From a virus: a stretch of 64,000 nucleotides of DNA. The stretch spans positions 248,001 through 312,000 of IMG/VR virus record IMGVR_UViG_3300031951_000001; one strand, 5' to 3'. A model generated the notes under the pieces. The model was not told the DNA's origin. It searched no databases and was given only the letters and a program-made list of their open reading frames with translations. This document shows, piece by piece, positions 47,240 to 54,456 of the stretch; position 1 is the first letter of the stretch, and each line of letters begins with the position of its first letter. Position numbers and translations under genes: made by a program.

Positions 47240-48361
47240 ATGGCAATACTAACAGAACAAATAAAGGCTAATACGGTTGAGTTAAATGATATAGTTCATA
47301 TCGCAAGAGATGACCAATTCCAAAGTGAAAACGGCTCATCTTATAAAGTAACTATTGCTCAACTTATAGATGCAGAGGCATGTTGTTTGACTGGCGGAGA
47401 ATATGTTCCATCGGCCAATACTATAAATTTATTTGGTCAGTCAGGTTCACTGTCATTACAAATACAAAACGTAAGTATTTTTAGCGGAGGGTCTAATAGT
47501 TGCATAACTAATTTATATCTTAATAACGTACATCCATGTGTCGAAAATATCAATATACAACCGATTGCAATAAACAATGCACGAACTTATTTTGGTAGAC
47601 TTTCCGGAATTTCGGGATTTACTGTATTCCACACAACCCAAGCTAACAACAACGAAAACGGAGGTATTTTATTTAACTGTACAAAACTAATTCTAAATAC
47701 TAATACAATTGACACCCCGGTTAGTTTTAGTTTTTTGAGCAAAAATAGAAGGTCTGGTTGGTATTTTTATGATAATTTCTCACAAGGTACTTTTAAAGAT
47801 GTTCAGGAGCCATTAATGAATAGCCCCAACAATAGTAACTCAACTGCAATGGCCGTAATAACACCTGGTTTGGATAGTAGTAATAAAGTTGGTGCGGTCA
47901 TGGGAATTGTAGGTCAGTTTGACAATACTTTGGGATATTATGGAGAGGCCTCAGATTCTTTTTTATCGACAACAACACACTCTAATGGTTTGAATATAAT
48001 ATCAACAGCGTTAGATGGTACAGGATTTATAAGATTTTATTTGGGATGTGATTATAATTCCTGTGCCGGACCCCAAGAAGATTACCCAACTCCGCATATT
48101 CATATAGATGGTAATCCGGGTACTAAAGGTTTTATAGGTTTTGGGCTTAAAAATTTATCACCAACTTCATTAGTTGACATTAACGGTGTAAATGCTAATA
48201 GACAAACTTCTGGATTTCGTAACTTACGATTGAGAACATCTTATACCCCACCAACTTTTGAAATTAATATACCTGTTGGAACTGTGTGTTGGGATAGTGA
48301 AGGAATTTATATAAAAATTAGTCTTGCGGTTTGGAGAAGATTCGCAATGGCTCCTTGGTAA
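47240..48361 (+). CDS. Tail fibre-like protein, second paralogue
   Basis: 373 residues, paralogous to the gene 13 bases upstream. The two share N-terminal DIVHIARDDQF-type and YLNNVHPC-type motifs and the HIHIDG, SPTSLVDI and LRLRTSY segments near the end. The middle, about residues 150-280, has diverged, which is the region expected to form the exposed face. The C-terminus has VGTVCWDSEGIYIKI and a final Trp pair. Last gene before the DNA-metabolism block. Confidence 0.75.
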   Translation: MAILTEQIKANTVELNDIVHIARDDQFQSENGSSYKVTIAQLIDAEACCLTGGEYVPSANTINLFGQSGSLSLQIQNVSIFSGGSNSCITNLYLNNVHPCVENINIQPIAINNARTYFGRLSGISGFTVFHTTQANNNENGGILFNCTKLILNTNTIDTPVSFSFLSKNRRSGWYFYDNFSQGTFKDVQEPLMNSPNNSNSTAMAVITPGLDSSNKVGAVMGIVGQFDNTLGYYGEASDSFLSTTTHSNGLNIISTALDGTGFIRFYLGCDYNSCAGPQEDYPTPHIHIDGNPGTKGFIGFGLKNLSPTSLVDINGVNANRQTSGFRNLRLRTSYTPPTFEINIPVGTVCWDSEGIYIKISLAVWRRFAMAPW

Positions 48362-48363
48362 TA

Positions 48364-48396
48364 TTTGATTATGAAGTTTTTTTCACCTAACTTTTG
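48364..48396 (+). promoter_or_regulatory. Possible Bacteroidota-type promoter, imperfect
   Basis: TTTG at 48364-48367 is followed 20 bases later by TAACTTTTG at 48388-48396, which is the Bacteroidota -7 box TAnnTTTG with one inserted T. The location, at the change from structural to DNA-metabolism genes and just before the ATG at 48408, is what a new promoter would need. The extra base keeps confidence low. Confidence 0.35.
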
Positions 48397-48408
48397 AAAA
48401 AAAAGTTA
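48388..48408 (+). promoter_or_regulatory. Perfect 8-bp inverted repeat ending on a start codon
   Basis: TAACTTTT (48388-48395), a GAAAA loop and AAAAGTTA (48401-48408) form a perfect hairpin whose last base is the A of the ATG at 48408. No T-run follows, so it is not a terminator. It could be a protein-binding site or an RNA hairpin limiting ribosome access. Confidence 0.45.
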
Positions 48409-48623
48409 TGGAAGATTTATCACCAAAAATTGATTTGAAAGGACAACCCACCGAAGTTTGTGAAAGCTGTAGTAATGAATATTTTAAGGAAGTGGTTCTA
48501 ATCAAAAGAGTATCAAAACTATACACAGGTAGTTCTGAAGACACTCTTGTTCCTTTTCCCACCTATATGTGTGGTAAATGTGGTCACGTAAATAAAGACT
48601 TCGCATTGTTTGAAAAAGATTAA
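48408..48623 (+). CDS. Zinc-ribbon protein, 71 residues
   Basis: Two CxxC pairs, CESCSNEYF and YMCGKCGHVN, are spaced about 35 residues apart, as in a zinc ribbon. The rest is short and charged. The gp47-like gene starts 1 base after its stop, so the two are probably co-translated. Many phages carry such small ribbons near replication and transcription genes, but no specific partner can be named. Confidence 0.7.
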   Translation: MEDLSPKIDLKGQPTEVCESCSNEYFKEVVLIKRVSKLYTGSSEDTLVPFPTYMCGKCGHVNKDFALFEKD

Positions 48624-48624
48624 C

Positions 48625-49404
48625 ATGATTAAAAAACTAATTCACTTCAGTGACCTACACGTTAGGTTATTCAAAGACCACGACCTGTATCGTAAGATAA
48701 TGGTTGATGCGTTTGAGCAATGGGAACAAATCGCTCCTGACCGAATTGTTTTCACTGGTGACCTTGTACATTCTAAAAATCAAATGACACCAGAGCTCGT
48801 TGAGTTTGTTGCTTGGGTGCTGACAGAGTGTTCAAAGATTGCTAAAACAATATTGATACCCGGCAACCACGATTTCCTTGAAAACAATATGGAAAGATTG
48901 GATGCTTTGACACCTGTGGTTGATTCACTTCGTAATGATAATATTATTTATTACAAGAACAGAGGTGTTTATAAAGATGAAAATATTGATTGGTGTGTTT
49001 ACTCACTTATGGACCACAACATACCACCAGACATTGAAAAATCGGATAGGGTAAAGATTGGTTTGTTTCATGGACCGGTACAAGGACTTACTACCAATTT
49101 GGGATTTAAGTTTGAGGACGGGTTTGAGGCATCTAAATTTGAGGGTTGTGACCTTGTTTTGTGTGGAGACATACATAAGCGTCAGATATTCGATATACCT
49201 GGTAATAAGAAGGCGTACATGATTGGCTCAACCATTTGTCAGAACTATGGTGAAACAATTACTAAACACGGGTATGGTATTTATGACGTTGAAAAAGATG
49301 AATATCTCACCGTAGATTTGGTTAATCCAAGACCATTTTTATCATTTAGAATTAACTCATTTGAAGAATTAGAACATGGAACAGAAAAGCTCGTTAATTA
49401 TTGA
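48625..49404 (+). CDS. 47: SbcD/Mre11-type nuclease (T4 gp47-like)
   Basis: 259 residues from the ATG at 48625, placed just after the upstream stop; an in-frame TTG 15 bases earlier is less likely. The metallophosphatase motifs are all present: LIHFSDLHVR, IVFTGDLVHS, ILIPGNHDF, IGLFHGPVQG and LVLCGDIHKR. This set defines Mre11/SbcD nucleases. With its ATPase partner (the 790-residue gene, about 1 kb downstream) it would process DNA ends for recombination-dependent replication, as gp46/gp47 do in T4. It lacks a long C-terminal capping domain and is shorter than T4 gp47 (339 residues). Confidence 0.9.
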   Translation: MIKKLIHFSDLHVRLFKDHDLYRKIMVDAFEQWEQIAPDRIVFTGDLVHSKNQMTPELVEFVAWVLTECSKIAKTILIPGNHDFLENNMERLDALTPVVDSLRNDNIIYYKNRGVYKDENIDWCVYSLMDHNIPPDIEKSDRVKIGLFHGPVQGLTTNLGFKFEDGFEASKFEGCDLVLCGDIHKRQIFDIPGNKKAYMIGSTICQNYGETITKHGYGIYDVEKDEYLTVDLVNPRPFLSFRINSFEELEHGTEKLVNY

Positions 49405-49828
49405 GTTAAGTAATCAAGACCATAATGATTTGATGTCATTCTGTAAATTGAATGACATTGAAATGGTCGATGATTTTGCTAAACTTTGTTTTCGTAAAGG
49501 TTATTATATAGAGAAGTACGGGTTATTGAATCAAGGACAACTACCTGATATTATCGAGAGAGAACTTGAGAAGAAGGTTATTGTTGAGGATAGTTCTAAA
49601 ATTGAAGAACTACAGAATGAGATTTACGTGCTCAAGGGAAAACTTGAAAATCAAAAAGAAGTTGAATGTGGGAAACTTCAACAATCACTCATGGAATTGA
49701 ATCGACAAATTGGTGACAAAAACAAAGAAATAGAAAATTTAAACAAAAAGATAGACGAGCTTGAGAATCTCACAAAAACTTCTTATGCTTTTTATCTAAA
49801 AAATTCAAATATAAAAGAAAGATTATGA
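49376..49828 (+). CDS. Coiled-coil protein of unknown function, 150 residues
   Basis: Not recognised. The first 60 residues are compact (NDLMSFCKLNDIEMVDDFAK, then LCFRKGYYIEKYGL) and the rest, from about residue 75 to 140, is a continuous coiled coil rich in Glu, Lys and Leu. It overlaps the end of the gp47-like gene by 29 bases and the next gene by 4 (ATGA), so it is embedded between the two halves of the nuclease complex. An accessory role there is possible. Confidence 0.65.
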   Translation: MEQKSSLIIELSNQDHNDLMSFCKLNDIEMVDDFAKLCFRKGYYIEKYGLLNQGQLPDIIERELEKKVIVEDSSKIEELQNEIYVLKGKLENQKEVECGKLQQSLMELNRQIGDKNKEIENLNKKIDELENLTKTSYAFYLKNSNIKERL

Positions 49829-50175
49829 TGACTTATTTAATTGCATGGTTTGTGTTGGCGTACGGATTCACCAACATTATGGTTTATGGTAGTATATTTG
49901 CCGGAATGAGAAAAAGAATTGAGTTAATTGGAAACTCTCATATTCCCGGTATAGCACCAATTTTTTCATTCATATCTGGCATATTGTCATGTATGATGTG
50001 TTGTTCTACTTGGGTAGGTTTCTTTTTGGGATTGTTCATATTTTCTCCCTCATACTATTTTTTGGGAGCATCGCCTTTCGTATCTTGGTTCTTTGATGGA
50101 TTGATGGCGTCAGGTGCGGTGTGGGCAATCAACAGTGTTATAGAATGGTTTGAAGAAAACCGACCAGCAAAGTAA
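49825..50175 (+). CDS. Small membrane protein, 116 residues
   Basis: Three or four membrane segments are visible: residues 2-25, about 45-80 (FSFISGILSCMMCCSTWVGF then FLGLFIFS) and about 85-107. There is a short charged C-terminus. It starts by an ATGA overlap with the coiled-coil gene. Not recognised; the Cys pair and Gly pattern give no family. Confidence 0.65.
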   Translation: MMTYLIAWFVLAYGFTNIMVYGSIFAGMRKRIELIGNSHIPGIAPIFSFISGILSCMMCCSTWVGFFLGLFIFSPSYYFLGASPFVSWFFDGLMASGAVWAINSVIEWFEENRPAK

Positions 50176-50194
50176 TTTTTAAAATTTATATATT

Positions 50195-50383
50195 ATGCCA
50201 AAGTCAAGAAACAGAAAGAACCACAAACAGAAGGTTCAAAATCGTAACAACATGATTAAAGGAATTCGTCGTAAAATGGAAACCGAATACACCGAAATGC
50301 TTTCCAAGAAATTTGCGGAAATGCAAAGTGAAATGTCGGCAATGACCGAAGTAGAAGAGGCGACTGTTGTGACACAACAATAA
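50195..50383 (+). CDS. Small basic protein, 62 residues
   Basis: The first 27 residues are highly basic (PKSRNRKNHKQKVQNRNN), the rest a helical, acidic-leaning segment. It begins 19 bases after the membrane protein and ends 1 base before the gp46-like ATG, so it belongs to the same operon. A nucleic-acid-binding role is plausible but unsupported beyond charge. Confidence 0.55.
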   Translation: MPKSRNRKNHKQKVQNRNNMIKGIRRKMETEYTEMLSKKFAEMQSEMSAMTEVEEATVVTQQ

Positions 50384-50384
50384 A

Positions 50385-52757
50385 ATGGATTTGTTTAATC
50401 CCCCACCAAATTTCAACTATAAAAAAATGATTCATAAGTTAGATACTAATTCGCTTGATAATCCATACATACAGGTCGTATGGGAGGATTATGCTGAAAA
50501 TATCACGCAAGAAAAGATAAAAAGCGTAAGACATTATTTTCAAAAGAAGTATCTATCAACAAATGTTAATGTCATAACCAAGACAAAGACATCTGATGAG
50601 ACCGTTCAGACAGTTGATATTTCATTCAATGTATTGGATAAGAATTATCAACTTGAATTAATGAAGTCTTTTTTAACTAATAAGGGTAATGATAACCTTT
50701 ATGATGAAATTTATAAGTTGGATGGTATTGTTGATAGTAAGTTGGCGATGGATGACTCTGAAGTAACACCATTCAAACGGTGGTATATCAAAAAAATAGA
50801 GTTCTCTAACTTTCTATCATATGGGGAAAATCAAGTTGTTGATTTCACAAAGTGTGATGGTATCACGGTGATTGAGTCTAACCCACCAAACTTTGGAGGT
50901 AAGACCGTATTGTCGGTTGACTTGTTATTGTTCCTATTCTTCAATGAGACTACCAAGACATCAAAGGCTGAAGAGGTATTCAATCGTTTCACGGATAAGA
51001 ACAAGGTATCTGTCAAAGGTGAAATCATTATTGATGGTGATGAATACATTATTGTTCGTAACATTGAACGTAAGAAGTCTAAAGCTGGTGATTGGAATGT
51101 TAAGACCGAGCTAGACTTCTTTAAGAAACTATCTGATGGTAGTCTTATGAATTTCACTGGTGAGCAAAGACGTGAGACTGAAACGTTTATCAAGAATTCT
51201 ATTGGGTCAAAGGAAGATTTTCTTATGACTATCCTTACAACGGCAACTAATCTTGAGGATTTGATTGACTCTAAACCAACAGCTCGTGGTCAAGTGTTAT
51301 CACGATTTATGGGTCTTGAGTTTCTAAAACGTAAGGAAGACGCTGCGAAGGAAGTGTTCAGTGAGTTTTCAAAATCAATGATTTCAAATGTTCATAATAG
51401 TGAGCAATTGAAAACTGAAATTGAGAATTGTAAAAACGGTATTCAAGAACATAAGAATACCATTGGTGAGAGACAGAGTGAATTAATTGATGTTCAGAAC
51501 AGAATTATCAAAGGTCAAGAATATCGTGATGGGTTGTTAAAGAACAAACACACCGATATTGATAAAGAGATTAGTATGGTACAACCGGCTCAAGTTAAGT
51601 CCGAGATTGCCGACCTAAACTTCAAGAAAGATGTTGTGGTTAAACAATTATCTGAAGTCAAAGTTGTTGAACCATCCAAGTATTATCACGAAGACAAACA
51701 CGATAAAGTTAAAGATGAATACAACAAATCATTTAAACAAATGGTTGAGGTTGAAAGTAAGATTAAATCAATTGAAGAATTAAAGAGTTCTGTTGAAGGT
51801 GGAATAAAATGTGAACACTGTGGAATTGACTTAATGATGGCCTCAATTACACAATCTAAAATTGCCGAACTTGATGGTTATATCCAGCAAAAAGACCAAA
51901 TTTATACCACAATGCAGGTTTTAACCAGCACAGAACAAACATTTGTTAGACTTAAAAAAGAATTTGATGAATACGAAAAGAATAAACTAGTCAAAGAAAA
52001 ACTCGACTTGAGCATTGAAAGTTTTGATATGAAAATTGAGAAACTCCATGACAAATTGAAAAAGTACGAAGAGGCCCAAGACAAAATTCAAGAAAATACC
52101 AAAATTGAAGAACAACTCCTCAAAGCCAATATGAGACTTGACGATTTGGAAAATCAAAAAACGTCAGTTAATAATGAGTTAACTCGTCTCAACTTTGACA
52201 TTGAAAAACTTAATGATAAGATTGATAATAACAATAAGATTATTGAGAAGATAAAGCAAGAAGCGGAGAGAGAAAAAATCTATAAAGTTTATTTGGAGAT
52301 TTATGGTAAGAACGGAATTTCAAAGATTATCATGAAAACCATGATGCCACTTATCAACTCTGAACTTCAAAGACTTTTAGAAAACAGTTGTCATTTCAGA
52401 TTGGAAATTCAAATTAATGAAAAGAATGAGGTTGAATTCATCATGGTTGATAACAATACCCAAGTTGAAAAACTTATGTCATCAGGGTCAGGGTATGAAC
52501 GTACAATAGCATCGCTGGCGTTAAGAGCGGTATTAAGTAAGATATGTTCATTACCAAAACCAAATATCATAGTTTTTGATGAAGTTTTTGGTAAAATATC
52601 TAATGATAATCTTGAAATGGTTTCAGAATTTTTCACAAAAATCAAAGATTATTTTGAAAAAATTTTCTTAATAACTCACAATCCATTAGTTACCAACTGG
52701 TCGGATAATGTTATCAGGATTAGAAAGGAAGAAAATATTAGCTACGTGTCACAATAA
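50385..52757 (+). CDS. 46: SbcC/Rad50-type ATPase (T4 gp46-like)
   Basis: 790 residues. The SMC-like ATPase begins near residue 130 (IKKIEFSNFLSYGENQVVDF). The P-loop is IESNPPNFGGKTV (Lys about 174), unusual in lacking the first Gly. The zinc hook KCEHCGIDL (Cys476, Cys479) sits between two coiled coils. The C-terminal half-site has a signature loop MSSGSGYERTIASLALRAVL in place of the usual LSGGE, Walker B NIIVFDEVFGKI and the H-loop IFLITHNP. It would work with the gp47-like nuclease at DNA ends. The first 128 residues have no counterpart in T4 gp46 (560 residues) and look like an added domain. Confidence 0.88.
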   Translation: MDLFNPPPNFNYKKMIHKLDTNSLDNPYIQVVWEDYAENITQEKIKSVRHYFQKKYLSTNVNVITKTKTSDETVQTVDISFNVLDKNYQLELMKSFLTNKGNDNLYDEIYKLDGIVDSKLAMDDSEVTPFKRWYIKKIEFSNFLSYGENQVVDFTKCDGITVIESNPPNFGGKTVLSVDLLLFLFFNETTKTSKAEEVFNRFTDKNKVSVKGEIIIDGDEYIIVRNIERKKSKAGDWNVKTELDFFKKLSDGSLMNFTGEQRRETETFIKNSIGSKEDFLMTILTTATNLEDLIDSKPTARGQVLSRFMGLEFLKRKEDAAKEVFSEFSKSMISNVHNSEQLKTEIENCKNGIQEHKNTIGERQSELIDVQNRIIKGQEYRDGLLKNKHTDIDKEISMVQPAQVKSEIADLNFKKDVVVKQLSEVKVVEPSKYYHEDKHDKVKDEYNKSFKQMVEVESKIKSIEELKSSVEGGIKCEHCGIDLMMASITQSKIAELDGYIQQKDQIYTTMQVLTSTEQTFVRLKKEFDEYEKNKLVKEKLDLSIESFDMKIEKLHDKLKKYEEAQDKIQENTKIEEQLLKANMRLDDLENQKTSVNNELTRLNFDIEKLNDKIDNNNKIIEKIKQEAEREKIYKVYLEIYGKNGISKIIMKTMMPLINSELQRLLENSCHFRLEIQINEKNEVEFIMVDNNTQVEKLMSSGSGYERTIASLALRAVLSKICSLPKPNIIVFDEVFGKISNDNLEMVSEFFTKIKDYFEKIFLITHNPLVTNWSDNVIRIRKEENISYVSQ

Positions 52758-52788
52758 TTTGTGTAATTGAAAAGTTTGAGTATCTTTG
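52758..52788 (+). promoter_or_regulatory. Bacteroidota-type promoter for the sigma operon
   Basis: TTTG at 52758-52761 and TATCTTTG at 52781-52788 are separated by 19 bases, fitting the known Bacteroidota consensus (-33 TTTG, -7 TAnnTTTG, 19-21 bases apart). The start codon at 52804 lies 15 bases after the -7 box, leaving a short leader. It precedes the two-gene operon that ends in the phage sigma factor, so that operon should be readable by the host RNA polymerase. Confidence 0.75.
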
Positions 52789-52803
52789 TCAAAAATTAAT
52801 CAT

Positions 52804-53301
52804 ATGAACTACTTATTAATTGTATTCGGAAAAAATATGAACGAAGTGTCGGCAATCGATATTTGCGAAAAAATTACAGGAGAAGAAAAAATTCATGAGG
52901 TACAATACCATGTAACCGATGACTCCATAACAATACTGTTCAAGAGTATTCTGGCCCAAAAGAAACTACATCAAATTTTCTCACCAATTTTTGGAGAAAA
53001 GAACACAATCTATGTTCTATTAGAAAATGTCAGCGACATAAACTCCGCTAACATGGCTAAAGGAATTTACCAAATGTTCTTCAATAATGAAGAGGTGAAT
53101 GAAAATGAAGAAGTGATAGAATTTGAAGAGGAGGAAGAATTTGATATCGATGTTAGTAAATTAAGAGACTTATTGAATAAGAAAGTTGAAGAAAAAGAAT
53201 TAACTTTGGACGAAATCTTGGATAAGATTAATACCCAAGGGATATATTCACTAACAGATAAAGAAAAAAAACAATTAGATAATTACGCAAACAATATATG
53301 A
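52804..53301 (+). CDS. Acidic protein upstream of sigma, 165 residues
   Basis: The start is the ATG at 52804; an in-frame TTG at 52786 lies inside the -7 promoter box and is rejected. The N-terminal 95 residues look like a compact alpha/beta domain (MNYLLIVFGKNMNEVSAIDI). A run of acidic residues follows (about 100-120). The end, LTLDEILDKINTQGIYSLTD then KEKKQLDNYA, matches the short helical tail found at the C-terminus of many Bacteroidota rhomboid-family proteins, here without the rhomboid part. Its stop overlaps the sigma ATG by 4 bases, so it may be a partner or modulator of sigma. Not otherwise recognised. Confidence 0.65.
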   Translation: MNYLLIVFGKNMNEVSAIDICEKITGEEKIHEVQYHVTDDSITILFKSILAQKKLHQIFSPIFGEKNTIYVLLENVSDINSANMAKGIYQMFFNNEEVNENEEVIEFEEEEEFDIDVSKLRDLLNKKVEEKELTLDEILDKINTQGIYSLTDKEKKQLDNYANNI

Positions 53302-54098
53302 AAGACAAAAACACAGGTATTCCTATTAACCAAGAAGAAATTCAATATTACCTCAAAGACATTCGCAAAATAAAGGTAATGTCTCCCGAACGTGAGCGTG
53401 AGCTCGCCTCAAGAATGTTGTCTGAAAACATTACAGATAAGGAACGTAAAGAAATTGAAAAAGAATTGTTGATTGGTAACTTACGTTTTGTAATTACCGT
53501 GGCCAAACAATATCAGAATCAAGGATTAGATTTCCCTGACCTCATTGCCGAAGGTAACTTGGGTCTTATGAAAGCTATCCATAACTTTGATTGGAGTAAA
53601 AATCTTCGTTTCATATCATACGCAGTGTGGTGGGTTAAACAATCAATCCTTCAATCTCTTAACGACAATGCTCGTACAATCCGACTACCAGTAAATGTTG
53701 TACAGGACCTACAACGAGCAAAGAAAGAGGTTGAGTCAAAGGGTGGTAAGTTGGATGAGAAGTTTGAGATGTTACCTTCGATTATTGACCTTGATATGAA
53801 TATCAATGAGGAAGGTGATACACTTGTCGATATTATTAAAAATGAAGACGCTGACATGCCTGACGCGGTATTCAACAACAAAGATGTACTGAAGTCGGAG
53901 TTAATCAATCTTCTAAACGTTTTGGACGAACGTGAAAAAGTAATCGTACTTGACTACTTTGGTCTAACTGGTACTCCACGAACATTGGAAGATATCGGAA
54001 CAGATTTTGGTCTTACCAAAGAACGTGTAAGACAAATCAAAGAGAAAGCGTTGAGGAAATTACGAAACGAAAGTTCAGTACTTTTCGACTACATGTAA
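53298..54098 (+). CDS. Sigma-70 family RNA polymerase sigma factor
   Basis: 266 residues, close to the size of primary sigma factors of Bacteroidota. Region 1.2 is IQYYLKDIRKIKVMSPERER. Region 2 is very well kept: LLIGNLRFVITVAKQYQNQG, DLIAEGNLGLMKAIHNFDW and FISYAVWWVKQSILQSL. Region 3 follows, and region 4 is LNVLDEREKVIVLDYFGLTG then LEDIGTDFGLTKERVRQIKE. It is a primary-type factor, not the minimal gp55-like late sigma of T4. It would redirect host polymerase. It lies downstream of a host-type promoter and before a strong terminator, so it forms a discrete two-gene operon. Confidence 0.93.
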   Translation: MKDKNTGIPINQEEIQYYLKDIRKIKVMSPERERELASRMLSENITDKERKEIEKELLIGNLRFVITVAKQYQNQGLDFPDLIAEGNLGLMKAIHNFDWSKNLRFISYAVWWVKQSILQSLNDNARTIRLPVNVVQDLQRAKKEVESKGGKLDEKFEMLPSIIDLDMNINEEGDTLVDIIKNEDADMPDAVFNNKDVLKSELINLLNVLDEREKVIVLDYFGLTGTPRTLEDIGTDFGLTKERVRQIKEKALRKLRNESSVLFDYM

Positions 54099-54108
54099 AA
54101 AATAAAAG

Positions 54109-54139
54109 ACCTTCTATTTATTATAATAGAAGGTTTTTT
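54109..54139 (+). terminator. Rho-independent terminator after the sigma gene
   Basis: ACCTTCTATT (54109-54118), a six-base loop and AATAGAAGGT (54125-54134) make a perfect 10-bp stem followed by five T. It begins 10 bases after the sigma stop codon and so ends the sigma operon. Confidence 0.9.
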
Positions 54140-54159
54140 ACTTTTATAATAAAACTATC

Positions 54160-54456
54160 ATGAAAAAAGTATTAGAATTTTTAGACGCATGGGGTGTTAG
54201 AATTTCAAGTATTCTCATCCTTATTATCTTTTTCAAAACCTGTAGTACTAACACACGTATAGAAAAGGTTAAAGATGTATCCTTAAAAAATAATGAGAGA
54301 ATTGACTCTTTGGCTATCGAATTGAGAAAAGAAATCAAAATCGAAGGTTTGGAGGCGGAGAGAAGAATGATTCAATCAACCGATAGAGAGTTGATGGATG
54401 TTACAAGACAAGAAAGGATTGGTAATATCATCGACAGTTTAAAAACTCGTAAATGA
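54160..54456 (+). CDS. Membrane-anchored coiled-coil protein, 98 residues
   Basis: A membrane segment (about residues 11-30, VRISSILILIIFFKTC) is followed by a charged helical part rich in Glu and Arg. It ends in an ATGA overlap with the next gene. Such small anchored helices are common near lysis and envelope genes of phages, but there is no family call. Confidence 0.6.
   Translation: MKKVLEFLDAWGVRISSILILIIFFKTCSTNTRIEKVKDVSLKNNERIDSLAIELRKEIKIEGLEAERRMIQSTDRELMDVTRQERIGNIIDSLKTRK

Noticed and set aside
27427-48361. A diversity-generating retroelement acting on the fibre genes
   Set aside because: No reverse transcriptase, template repeat or adenine-biased variable repeat was seen in the window; it could still lie outside.
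52786-52803. TTG start for the acidic protein before sigma
   Set aside because: It lies inside the -7 promoter box; the ATG at 52804 is preferred.
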